DNA of 64,000 bases, from the NCBI GenBank assembly GCA_021203365.1, contig JAJQBI010000012.1, forward strand, positions 1 through 64,000, in the 5' to 3' direction. Under the pieces are notes generated by a model. The model made no database searches, was not told where the DNA came from, and saw only the letters and a list, made by a program, of their open reading frames with translations. Position 1 is the first letter of the stretch; every line of letters begins with the position of its first letter. A program made the translations under genes and the position numbers. Origin of the DNA: Clostridiales bacterium (GTDB taxonomy: Bacteria; Bacillota; Clostridia; Lachnospirales; Lachnospiraceae). Shown here in pieces: positions 1 through 7,142 of this stretch.

Positions 1-197
1 CGCCACACACCTTGTTAAACATATACTTTTTTCTTTTTCATATTGCCGGTAACCTTACAGTTCCCGGCCTCCTTCTTTTATAAGAGACAGTAAATTCAAT
101 CGTATCCATGTAAATTTTTCAAGATAGGAACAAAAAACATCTGATTGGAGTTTTATTTCTGTTTCGTTATTTATTTGTATTAGTAATGAAATTCCTA

Positions 198-226
198 TAG
201 ATTATTTTGTCAGTCTATGATAATAT
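198..226 (+). promoter_or_regulatory. Possible promoter of the small toxin mRNA
   Basis: TAATAT at 221-226 is preceded by TGA and has a poor -35 (TAGATT) 17 bp upstream. A start at about 233 would place the 5' end of the mRNA exactly at GGAGCTACC, the left arm of the flanking inverted repeat. The -35 is weak, so this is tentative. Confidence 0.35.
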
Positions 227-339
227 TCTTTGCAGGAGCTACCAGGATGGTAGGCGGTTAGCCCTCATTTCCGAGGGGACTGTGACCCTCGTTTACATAG
301 AAGCCCAAAAGGGAATCCGATGGAAGGAGGGCTAAGCCA

Positions 340-438
340 ATGAGTATCGCAGACTTAATTGCAGTGCTGAGCTTCGGCATCGGCTGCTTTTGTGCCGGAT
401 ATACATTCGGCAAGGATAATCATAAAACACAGAAATAA
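340..438 (+). CDS. Small hydrophobic peptide, candidate type I toxin
   Basis: This 32-residue ORF is too short for the ORF track. It opens with ATG 7-9 nt after a strong GGAGG. Residues about 3-24 form one hydrophobic, membrane-spanning stretch (begins MSIADLIAVLSFGIG, with Cys16 and Cys18). A short charged tail follows, rich in Lys, Asp and His and ending KTQK. This is the layout of membrane toxins of type I systems and of small holin-like peptides in Firmicutes. I cannot confirm a named family. The case for a real gene rests on context: the inverted repeat around it, its Shine-Dalgarno GAGGGCTAA (327-335) being the exact complement of TTAGCCCTC in its own leader (258-266), a terminator after it and a strong opposing promoter. 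It could instead be a short regulatory peptide. Confidence 0.7.
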   Translation: MSIADLIAVLSFGIGCFCAGYTFGKDNHKTQK

Positions 439-474
439 CCGCCCCAGTCCTGACAAAGCCGAGCGGTTATTTCT
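431..474 (-). terminator. Hairpin ending the antisense RNA
   Basis: AGAAATAACCGC and GCGGTTATTTCT form a perfect 12-bp stem around a 20-nt loop. A short T stretch follows on the minus strand only. Confidence 0.55.
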
Positions 475-517
475 AATAACAACTTAACTTAGGGCTAACC
501 GTCTATCGGTAGCTCCC

Positions 518-550
518 AGAGGCACCTGTTACCAGCAGGTGTCTCTCTTT
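518..550 (+). terminator. Terminator of the toxin mRNA
   Basis: An 11-bp stem (518-528 with 536-546, one G-U pair) has a 7-nt loop and is followed by CTTT. It would end the toxin transcript at about 550, just short of the opposing promoter. Confidence 0.6.
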
Positions 551-558
551 CTATCCAT

Positions 559-587
559 ACTATACCATAATGCACCGCTTGATTCAA
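559..587 (-). promoter_or_regulatory. Strong promoter for the antisense RNA
   Basis: On the minus strand TTGAAT (582-587) is followed after exactly 17 bp by TATAGT (559-564). No minus-strand ORF lies downstream within reach, which supports a noncoding product. Confidence 0.7.
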
Positions 588-713
588 GCATTTTTCAAGC
601 TCTCCCCTATCTGAAGCAAAGACAGGCGGCTGTTTTCAAATCGCTGCGCATCGATTCCCAAATATTGTGATGAGAATTCCGGGAATACGAAGCACGGAGG
701 AATTCTAAAAAAT

Positions 714-746
714 AAAAACCTCTGATCGAATTCATCAGAGGTTTTT
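714..746 (-). terminator. Terminator after tRNA-Val
   Basis: A 13-bp perfect stem (714-726 with 734-746) has a 6-nt loop and a T run on the minus strand. It lies just 3' of tRNA-Val and probably ends the tmRNA-tRNA transcript. Confidence 0.85.
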
Positions 747-748
747 CA

Positions 749-822
749 TGGAAGCAACGGGGCTCGAACCCGTGGCCTCTCGCGTGTGAGGCGAACGCTC
801 ATCCCAGCTGAGCTATGCTTCC
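749..822 (-). tRNA. tRNA-Val (anticodon CAC)
   Basis: The 74-nt sequence folds as a full cloverleaf: acceptor GGAAGCA with TGCTTCC, D stem GCTC/GAGC, anticodon loop CTCACAC, T arm ACGGG-TTCGAGC-CCCGT and discriminator A. The CCA end is not encoded. Its 5' end is 4 nt from the 3' end of tmRNA, so both are likely cut from one precursor. Confidence 0.95.
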
Positions 823-826
823 AAAG

Positions 827-1171
827 TGGACCTGGCGGGAATTGAACCCGCGTCCGAAAGCCTATTCATTGTGGCATCTCCCATCGCAGTCGCTGTTTTA
901 ACATTCCCTCCACGGTACGCCCACCGACAGGCTTATCGCTTCAGTAGCTTCATAATACATCTGACGGGGCAAAGCTTACCCGCCAAGGTTTCTCACATCC
1001 TTAACGCCAGGTTCCCAACGTGTGAGTGCATCGGGGCTGACGGCAGCCATCAGGCTGCGAACGCGTACTGTTCGTCTGCGTTTATATTTAATTTCCAGGT
1101 TGATACGCAGTCCCGGAGTCTGCGGATGGCTTCCACAACTTCAAAACCCCCGTCGAAACCAGTACAAGCCC
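827..1171 (-). ncRNA. ssrA: tmRNA
   Basis: The tRNA-like ends are clear. The 5' end GGGCTTG pairs with 3' CAGGTCC, and the T-arm (GGGTTCAATTCCC) and the conserved TGGTTTCGACGGGG block after the acceptor are present. The internal reading frame (1079-1050) encodes the proteolysis tag ADEQYAFAA followed by TGA. It rescues stalled ribosomes and marks the nascent chain for degradation. No CCA is encoded. The ORF-track proteins at 826-1294 are shadows of this RNA. Confidence 0.95.
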
Positions 1172-1252
1172 AGAATATCATGCTTTCTCTCCGCTGTCCG
1201 CACGGAAACTGGCCTTTCAGACGAAGTCTGTAGCTCTTTTGGCTACCATATC

Positions 1253-1280
1253 ATTATACCACTCTCTTTCCCCATGTCAA
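1253..1280 (-). promoter_or_regulatory. ssrA promoter
   Basis: TTGACA (1275-1280) and TATAAT (1253-1258) are separated by 16 bp and match the consensus exactly. The start at about 1245 leaves a 5' leader of about 75 nt before mature tmRNA. That leader contains two small hairpins (GTAGC..GCTAC and CAGAC-TTC-GTCTG) and must be removed, presumably by RNase P. Confidence 0.9.
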
Positions 1281-1350
1281 CCCCCAAATTTTAATTTGGA
1301 GGCTGACACGGGTGAGCGTTTTTCATACTTTTTTTATATAAACGGCTAAA

Positions 1351-3282
1351 TCAATATGCCCTGGACTCTCTTCTTCCTTCCATTACATCCTCACAGGCCT
1401 TTCGCACGGATTCCTGTATGGACGTTGTGGCAATTCCCACATTCCACCAGGACTCATAACCGTCCGTCATTGTCTTGGGAATTACCTTCAGGTCAAAGAG
1501 GCATGCGATCTCCTGCTTCTTCGCATCCTCCAGGGCCGCCTCGAGCTCTGCGATGGTTTTGCAGGTGTATGACTTCAGGCCGTATCCTTCCGCCACCTTG
1601 GCGTAATCCACCGGAATCAGATCTCCGCAGGGTTTTTTGCCGTTGGTGTACCGGAACTCTGTGGCAAGACTGCCGATTCCGTTGTTCATTTCCAGATTGT
1701 TGATGCAGCCAAATCCGCAGTTGTCAAATACCAGGATATTCACCTTTTTTCTCTCCTGCATGATCGTCATGATCTCACTGTGAAGCATCTGGAAGCTGGA
1801 ATCGCCCACCACACAGTACACCTCGTTGTCCGGCTCCGCAAGCTTTACGCCCAGGGTAGCCGCCACCTCATAGCCCATGCAGGAATATCCATATTCCGCG
1901 TGATAACCGCCTCTCTTGTCTGTCGTCCACATTCTCTGCATACAGCTGGGAAGGGAACCGCCTGCGGTGATGATGGTGGCGTCCTCATCGATCACTCTGC
2001 GGATGGCAGCCAGAGCCGCGGTCTGCGCGATCTTTCCATCTGTCATCTTCACAAACTCCGGAATGGTTCTGGGATCTCTCGCTTTGATGTTGGGTTCAAA
2101 ATCGTCTCCCGTGTACTCAATGCCCGCAAGGCGCTCCATTTCCTGATCCCATACTTTCTTCGCCTTTTCAATCTCATCTGTGTAGGTGGATACATATTTT
2201 CTCTCACGGAGCTTTTGGGCCAGCGCTTCGATGGTCACCTTCGCATCTCCGACGGCCTTTACCGCATCCATCTTATACGCATGGAATCTACAGTTATTCA
2301 CAGAGACAAACTGTACGTCCTCATTTTTAAACAGACGCTTGGAGCTGGTGGTAAAATCTGACATTCTCGATCCGATGGCGATTACCACATCCGCGTCTCT
2401 GGCAATAATATTGGAGGCGTAGGTTCCCGTCACACCAATGCCGCCCAGGCAATAGGGATGGCTGGATTTGCAAGCGCTCTTTCCCGCCTGGCTCTCCCCA
2501 AAGGGGATTCTGAACTCTTCGCAGAATTTCTCCACGGTTTCTCCGGCATCTGAATAACGGACTCCGCCGCCTACGATCACGAGAGGCTTCTTTGCCCCCG
2601 CGATGATCTCCGCCAGGTCTTCCAATTCCTCCTCCACAGCCACAGGCCTTGTGATTCTGTGCACGCGCTTCTTAAAGAAATATTCCGGGAAATCAAAGGA
2701 CTCTCCCTCCACATCCTGACACAGCGCGATGCAGCAGGCTCCGGTCTCCGCCGGGTCTGTCAGAACGCGCATCGCATTGATCAGGGCTGTCATAATCATC
2801 TCCGGACGGGTAATACGGTCCCAGTATTTGCAGACCGGTTTAAACGCATCGTTTGTGGAAATCGCAAGGCTGCTGCTCTGCTCCAGCTGCTGCAGAACCG
2901 GATCCGGCTGTCTCGACGCAAAGGTATCCGCCGGGAATACAAGAAGCGGAATATTGTTTACTGTCGCCGTAGCGCAGGCAGTCACCATATTGGCGGCGCC
3001 CGGCCCTATGGACGAAGCGCAGGGAATAATTCTTTTCCGGTTGCTCTGCTTCGCAAAGGCGATGGCCGCATGGCACATTCCCTGCTCGTTCCGCCCCTGG
3101 AACACCTTCAGACTGCCCGGATCCGAATCCAGAGCCTCCCCCAGGCCCACGGCGATTCCATGTCCGAAAATTGTGAAAAATCCTTCCACAAATTTTGTCT
3201 CTTCCCCATCCATGGACACATACTGCTGGTCAAGAAACTTCACAATCGCCTGTGCCACTGTCAATCTCACTGTTTTTGCCAT
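1351..3282 (-). CDS. iolD: 3D-(3,5/4)-trihydroxycyclohexane-1,2-dione hydrolase (IolD)
   Basis: IolD opens the ring of 3D-trihydroxycyclohexane-dione to 5-deoxy-glucuronate in cytoplasmic myo-inositol breakdown. It is a thiamine-diphosphate enzyme of about 643 residues, the usual length. The N-terminal pyrimidine-binding domain has GRNEQGMCHAAIAF. The C-terminal diphosphate domain has GDSSFQM followed by the NCGFGCINN region. I chose the ATG at 3282 because GAGGAG lies 8 nt before it. The tracked start (GTG, 3291) adds only three residues and would overlap the ribosome binding site. It lies 25 nt behind iolC and is the last gene of the iol group. No clear terminator was seen after it. Confidence 0.93.
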   Translation of the reverse strand: MAKTVRLTVAQAIVKFLDQQYVSMDGEETKFVEGFFTIFGHGIAVGLGEALDSDPGSLKVFQGRNEQGMCHAAIAFAKQSNRKRIIPCASSIGPGAANMVTACATATVNNIPLLVFPADTFASRQPDPVLQQLEQSSSLAISTNDAFKPVCKYWDRITRPEMIMTALINAMRVLTDPAETGACCIALCQDVEGESFDFPEYFFKKRVHRITRPVAVEEELEDLAEIIAGAKKPLVIVGGGVRYSDAGETVEKFCEEFRIPFGESQAGKSACKSSHPYCLGGIGVTGTYASNIIARDADVVIAIGSRMSDFTTSSKRLFKNEDVQFVSVNNCRFHAYKMDAVKAVGDAKVTIEALAQKLRERKYVSTYTDEIEKAKKVWDQEMERLAGIEYTGDDFEPNIKARDPRTIPEFVKMTDGKIAQTAALAAIRRVIDEDATIITAGGSLPSCMQRMWTTDKRGGYHAEYGYSCMGYEVAATLGVKLAEPDNEVYCVVGDSSFQMLHSEIMTIMQERKKVNILVFDNCGFGCINNLEMNNGIGSLATEFRYTNGKKPCGDLIPVDYAKVAEGYGLKSYTCKTIAELEAALEDAKKQEIACLFDLKVIPKTMTDGYESWWNVGIATTSIQESVRKACEDVMEGRRESRAY

Positions 3283-3307
3283 GTTTTTCACTCCTCTTCT
3301 CTGATTT

Positions 3308-4342
3308 TTACGCCCGGGCGATCATTTCGCCGTATTTTTCTTTTTCTTCCTTAATAAAAGCAAACACCTCATCCGGTCCCGGCAGGGAATCCGAACAGTT
3401 GTTGCTGCGCACCATCATGGACGCTTCGGCGGAGCCAAACTCCAGACAGTCGATGATCTCCCACCCCTGATACAGGCCATAGAGGAAGCCGGAACCATAT
3501 CCGTCCCCGCCGCCGAATCCCTTCCTGGCTTCCACCGGGAAAGGACGGATGCTGAATTTCTGCCCGTCACATGTATAAGCCGTGGATCCCTTCATTCCGT
3601 GTTTAATGACCACAATTTTCCCATGATAGCTCTGCCACAGCGCCGCGCTCTCCTCATCGGTCATTCCCGGTCGGATCAGCTTTTCCGTAAGGTCAAATTC
3701 CTCCCTGGATCCCATGATGATGTCCGCCTCTTTTGCCACGGCGGAATAATAGATGGATATCTCATCGCTGTTTTTCCAGTTGTACTCTCTGTAATCAATG
3801 TCAAAAATAATCCTTGTGTCACTCTTCTTCGCCAGCAGAACCGCTTTGAGAGCCGCCTCCCTGGAGGGGCTTTCCGCCAGAGCCGTGCCGGAGATCAGAA
3901 TCGCCTTTGCGCTCCTGATATAGTCCTCATCCACATCGTCCACACTAAGCTGAAGATCCGCGATGCAGTTGCGGTACATCAGAATACTGCTCTCCTTTGG
4001 AGAAAGCATTTCCGTAAAGGTCAGTCCCAGCTTCTCCCCATTGGTGCACCGGGTAATATGGCTGGTGTCAATTCCCTGTTCCGCAAAATACTCCGTCACA
4101 AAGTCGCCGAACTGATCGTCTGAAACTTTGCCGATAAATCCGGCCTTCATCCCGTGATGCGTAATGCCCACCGCAATATTGGCCGGGGAACCGCCCACAA
4201 ACTTTTCAAACATATGCACATTTTTCAGCGGTTTGAATTCTTCCTTCACCTGATCGTTGTACGCGGGGTTGAAATCAATTGCAACTCTTCCGAGAAGCAC
4301 CAGATCCAGAGGCCTTGTCTCATCAAACTCTACATATCCCAT
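3308..4342 (-). CDS. iolC: 5-dehydro-2-deoxygluconokinase (IolC)
   Basis: IolC phosphorylates 2-deoxy-5-keto-gluconate in the inositol pathway. The 344-residue protein is a PfkB/ribokinase-fold kinase. It has the N-terminal sugar-binding glycine motif GGSPANIAVG (about residues 50-59). Near the end is the anion-hole and catalytic-base motif, written here as GFGGGDGYGSGF, with the catalytic Asp at about 280. The usual form is GAGD, so one Ala has become Gly; the Asp is kept and activity is likely. The ribosome binding site is GGAGGAG. It sits between the LacI-type regulator and iolD on the same strand. Confidence 0.92.
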   Translation of the reverse strand: MGYVEFDETRPLDLVLLGRVAIDFNPAYNDQVKEEFKPLKNVHMFEKFVGGSPANIAVGITHHGMKAGFIGKVSDDQFGDFVTEYFAEQGIDTSHITRCTNGEKLGLTFTEMLSPKESSILMYRNCIADLQLSVDDVDEDYIRSAKAILISGTALAESPSREAALKAVLLAKKSDTRIIFDIDYREYNWKNSDEISIYYSAVAKEADIIMGSREEFDLTEKLIRPGMTDEESAALWQSYHGKIVVIKHGMKGSTAYTCDGQKFSIRPFPVEARKGFGGGDGYGSGFLYGLYQGWEIIDCLEFGSAEASMMVRSNNCSDSLPGPDEVFAFIKEEKEKYGEMIARA

Positions 4343-4379
4343 TCGTTCTCCTCCATCTCTTCATGTTGCGCCGTTTCTG

Positions 4380-4421
4380 CCGGGATTCACGGCTGCCCCC
4401 TGAAAGAAACGTGAATCCCGG
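4380..4421 (-). repeat. Hairpin between the regulator and iolC
   Basis: CCGGGATTCACG and CGTGAATCCCGG form a perfect 12-bp stem with an 18-nt loop. A T run (GTTTTTAAAT) follows only on the plus strand. On the transcribed minus strand it is therefore not a classic terminator; it may stabilise an RNA end or partly attenuate transcription between the regulator and iolC. Confidence 0.6.
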
Positions 4422-4428
4422 CCTGTTT

Positions 4429-5451
4429 TTAAATATTATATTTTGTCTTTATATTAATGTCCGTATAGCGATACTCATCCTGAATCTCTTTTTTCTTCAG
4501 AATCAGATCCGCCAGAATATGCAGCGGTTCATATCCCTGCACATATTCATCCTGATCGATCAGAAAATCCGCCATGTCTCTCTCCAGCAGGTCCGTATTC
4601 TCCGGGGTCAGGTCATAGATGATGGTGTAAGGCCTCCGCTCCAGCTCCAGGCTCCGGAAGGCCCGCTCAATGCCCTTCTGTCCCGCGGATACCAGAAACA
4701 GTCCGTTTATGCCCGGAATGCTCTGCATCGCGCTTTTTATGATTTTCTCCACTTCCCGGTCGTCATCAAAGCTGCACTGCACACCTGCCGCCTCCAGGCC
4801 CGGAAAGGACTTTTTCAGTTCCCCCACAAACCCATCCACACGGCTGTTATTTACATTGCTGCTGAAAAATCCTGTAATAACCATGATTTTTCCCACACCG
4901 CCGGTGAGCATGCCCATCAGGCCCGCCGCCGTCTGTCCGCTTCTTTTATTGTCCATCCCCACAAAGCAGTTCCTCTTTGTGCCAACAATATCTGAATTAA
5001 AGGTCACAACCGGTATTTTCTTTTCCTCGGTCAGTTCATTTATTTTTTCCCGGACGCCCTCACAGTCGACCGGCATAAGCGCAAGGCCCTGGATCCCCTC
5101 CGCGGTCAGCTCGTCGATCATCGCCAGCTGTTCCTGCTCATCCACGGAAACACTTTCCCGCAAAAGGACCTGGATTCCCATCTCCGCCAGCTCAGCCATC
5201 GCTTTGTGAATTCCCCGGTTCACCTCCAGCATAAAGGAGGATTTCGACAGCTGAGTCACTATGCCCAGCCGCAGATTTTCCTTTTTTGTCTCATACTTCC
5301 TGTGTTTCGGGACATAGCCCATCTCATCCGCCAGCCGCAGCACCCGGTCTGCCACCTCCGGATTCACCCGTCCCCGCTGATTTAAAGCTCTGTCCACAGT
5401 TCCCCTGGAGACCCCGGCGCGCTCTGCAATGTCCTGTATCGTAACTGCCAT
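4429..5451 (-). CDS. LacI-family transcriptional regulator of the iol locus
   Basis: The 340-residue protein begins with a LacI helix-turn-helix (TIQDIAERAGVSRGTV, residues 4-19) and hinge. A periplasmic-binding-protein-like effector domain (about 60-330) follows, with the usual GLALMPVD and VGMDNKRSG segments. It lies between iolA and iolC and is likely the inositol-responsive repressor, replacing the DeoR-type IolR of Bacillus; that is inference from position. Its promoter (5487-5515) overlaps the palindrome GCACGCA-N7-TGCGTGC, whose half-sites recur around the iolG promoter. This suggests autoregulation and regulation of the pathway through one motif. Confidence 0.85.
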   Translation of the reverse strand: MAVTIQDIAERAGVSRGTVDRALNQRGRVNPEVADRVLRLADEMGYVPKHRKYETKKENLRLGIVTQLSKSSFMLEVNRGIHKAMAELAEMGIQVLLRESVSVDEQEQLAMIDELTAEGIQGLALMPVDCEGVREKINELTEEKKIPVVTFNSDIVGTKRNCFVGMDNKRSGQTAAGLMGMLTGGVGKIMVITGFFSSNVNNSRVDGFVGELKKSFPGLEAAGVQCSFDDDREVEKIIKSAMQSIPGINGLFLVSAGQKGIERAFRSLELERRPYTIIYDLTPENTDLLERDMADFLIDQDEYVQGYEPLHILADLILKKKEIQDEYRYTDINIKTKYNI

Positions 5452-5486
5452 TTCTCTTTCCCACTCTTTCCATCACTTTTACAGCT

Positions 5487-5515
5487 ATGATAGCACAATG
5501 CAGAAAAGCACGCAA
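5487..5515 (-). promoter_or_regulatory. Promoter of the LacI-type regulator
   Basis: TTGCGT (5510-5515) and TATCAT (5487-5492) have a 17-bp spacer. The -35 lies inside the perfect palindrome at 5508-5528. Confidence 0.55.
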
Positions 5516-5528
5516 TATGCCTGCGTGC
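5508..5528. promoter_or_regulatory. Palindrome GCACGCA-N7-TGCGTGC (terminator and/or operator)
   Basis: Perfect 7-bp arms are flanked by AAAA on the left and TTTTTT on the right. As RNA it is a plausible terminator for iolA. As DNA it covers the -35 of the regulator promoter and shares its half-site with motifs near iolG, so it may be an operator. Confidence 0.6.
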
Positions 5529-5548
5529 TTTTTTACCTGTCAAAAGCC

Positions 5549-7069
5549 TCAGATTCTCTCCACGGTGCCTTCCCATGTATCCATGGCCTTTTTCGCAGAC
5601 TCCTCATCATACCAGTGCTTTGTGACTGTTTTCGCTCTTGTATAGAAGCGAACGCCGTCTATGCCGAGAACATGCTGATCGCCATAGAAAGAGTCCTTGT
5701 TTCCGGAGAACGGGAAGTACGCGGTCGGTACCGGAATACCCACGTTGATTCCCACCATGCCGCCGTCCGTCAGCATCTCAAACTGACGCGCGTAATATCC
5801 GCTCTGTGTAAAAATAACAGAACCGTTGGCAAACGGGTTGGCATTCATAAGGGCAAGGCCTTCCTCAAAGTTCTTCACTCTCTTGATCACAGTCACCGGT
5901 CCGAAGATCTCACGGTCTCCAACCGTCATCCCCGGAGTTACATGATCCAGGATGGTCGGCCCCACGAAAAATCCATCTTCATATCCGGGAACAACCACAT
6001 CGCGGCCGTCAAGTACAACCTCCGCGCCCTCGTCAATTCCCTTCTGAATCCAGTTGCATATGGATTCCTTATGCTTCGCGCTCACAACCGGGCCCAGCTT
6101 CGTCTCCGGATCATAGGCACATCCCACCTTCATGGCCATGGCTTTCTTTTTCAGAAGAGCCACAAACTGATCGGCAATACTCTCCTGTACCACAACAACC
6201 GGGAGAGCCATGCAGCGCATTCCCGCACATCCATAGGTGGAGTTGATAATGGCATTTGTAGTGCTTTCCAGATCGCAGTCCTCCAGCACCAGCGCATGGT
6301 TCTTCGCCTCACACTGAGCCTGCACTCTCTTTCCATGAGCGGCCGCAACCGAATAAATATGCTTTCCAACCGCTGTCGTTCCCACGAAGGTTACCGCCTT
6401 GATCCTCGGATCCGTCAGGAAAATCTCAGACTCATTTCTGGAGCAGGTAACCAGGTTCACAACTCCTTTGGGGAATCCTCCCTCTTCATAGAACAGTTCC
6501 ATAATACGCATGGAGGTCAGCGGAGTCTGGGAAGCCGCTTTCAGGACAACCGTATTTCCGGTGGCGATCGCCAGGGGCACCATCCATCCCCAGGGAATCA
6601 TCGCCGGGAAATTAAAGGGAACGATCCCTGCGACAACGCCCAGCGGAACCCGGTAGGAGGCGGTGTCAAACCCTGTGGTAACCTGAAGGGAAGCGCTGCC
6701 CTGGGTAATGTACGGTGCCGAGCATGCAAGCTCTGTGGGCTCAATTGCCTTCAGAACGTCTCCTCTTGCCTCATTCAGTGTCTTTCCGATTTCCTTCGCA
6801 CATATAAGAGCCAGCTCATCCAGATGCTCCGTCAGGATATTGCGCCACTTAAACATCATCTGTGTGCGCTTGGACAGAGACATCTGCGACCACGCCGGGA
6901 ACGCTGCATCCGCCGCAGCAATGGCCTCTTCCACTTCATCTACGGTACAGCAGGGAACCTCAGCCATCACCTTTCCGGTTGAGGAATCCGTAACCTGCAT
7001 CCACTTATCGGTTTTGGACTCCTTCCACTCACCATTCACACAATATTTCTTTCTGATAACCTCGCTCAT
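5549..7069 (-). CDS. iolA: CoA-acylating (methyl)malonate-semialdehyde dehydrogenase (IolA/MmsA)
   Basis: The enzyme converts malonate semialdehyde, the last inositol intermediate, to acetyl-CoA with NAD and CoA. The 506-residue aldehyde dehydrogenase has the PFNFPAMIPWGW segment (about 151-162), the glycine motif TFVGTTAVG (about 227-235) and the catalytic Cys286 in GMRCMALP, as expected for the MMSDH branch. The ribosome binding site is AGGAGG. It lies 73 nt behind iolG, with a GCGGCAAAA...TTTTGTCGC hairpin in that gap, and is followed by the palindrome at 5508. Confidence 0.92.
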   Translation of the reverse strand: MSEVIRKKYCVNGEWKESKTDKWMQVTDSSTGKVMAEVPCCTVDEVEEAIAAADAAFPAWSQMSLSKRTQMMFKWRNILTEHLDELALICAKEIGKTLNEARGDVLKAIEPTELACSAPYITQGSASLQVTTGFDTASYRVPLGVVAGIVPFNFPAMIPWGWMVPLAIATGNTVVLKAASQTPLTSMRIMELFYEEGGFPKGVVNLVTCSRNESEIFLTDPRIKAVTFVGTTAVGKHIYSVAAAHGKRVQAQCEAKNHALVLEDCDLESTTNAIINSTYGCAGMRCMALPVVVVQESIADQFVALLKKKAMAMKVGCAYDPETKLGPVVSAKHKESICNWIQKGIDEGAEVVLDGRDVVVPGYEDGFFVGPTILDHVTPGMTVGDREIFGPVTVIKRVKNFEEGLALMNANPFANGSVIFTQSGYYARQFEMLTDGGMVGINVGIPVPTAYFPFSGNKDSFYGDQHVLGIDGVRFYTRAKTVTKHWYDEESAKKAMDTWEGTVERI

Positions 7070-7101
7070 GATTGTCCTCCTATCTTTATGCGATGATTAA
7101 A

Positions 7102-7122
7102 GCGGCAAAAGCTTTTTGTCGC
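7102..7122. repeat. Small hairpin element, copy 1
   Basis: GCGGCAAAA-gct-TTTTGTCGC, with near-perfect 9-bp arms (one G-U in RNA). It lies between iolG and iolA. A second copy with the same arms is at 51632-51653. It may act as a weak terminator for iolG. Confidence 0.6.
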
Positions 7123-7142
7123 CATGATACGCTCCAGTATCA

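Larger units (their letters stand above)
235..516. repeat. Inverted repeat flanking the toxin ORF
   Basis: The left arm (235-265) contains GGAGCTACC and CGGTTAGCCCT. The right arm (491-516) contains AGGGCTAACCG and GGTAGCTCC. The paired blocks are perfect complements and only the spacers between them differ (11 versus 6 nt). In an mRNA running from about 233 to 550 these arms join the extreme 5' end to the 3' UTR. Confidence 0.8.
425..552 (-). ncRNA. Candidate antisense RNA (antitoxin) to the toxin 3' UTR
   Basis: A near-consensus minus-strand promoter (559-587) would start an RNA at about 552. It reads left across the toxin 3' UTR and reaches a 12-bp perfect hairpin (431-442 with 463-474). 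After the hairpin the minus strand has a short T stretch (GTTTTAT). The predicted RNA is roughly 125 nt and overlaps the last few codons of the toxin. It carries TTAGCCCT, complementary to the toxin Shine-Dalgarno AGGGCTAA, so it could pair both with the 3' UTR in cis-antisense fashion and with the ribosome binding site. Ends are inferred from sequence only. Confidence 0.6.

Noticed and set aside
826-1294. ORFs of 135 and 90 residues on the plus strand
   Set aside because: They are antisense shadows of tmRNA and its leader; the RNA structure explains the sequence.
4380-4421. Called first as the terminator of the iol regulator gene
   Set aside because: The T run is on the wrong side for the transcribed strand, so only an inverted repeat is claimed.
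5429-6982. 517-residue plus-strand ORF
   Set aside because: Shadow of iolA on the opposite strand; His/Arg/Ser-rich composition and no ribosome binding site.
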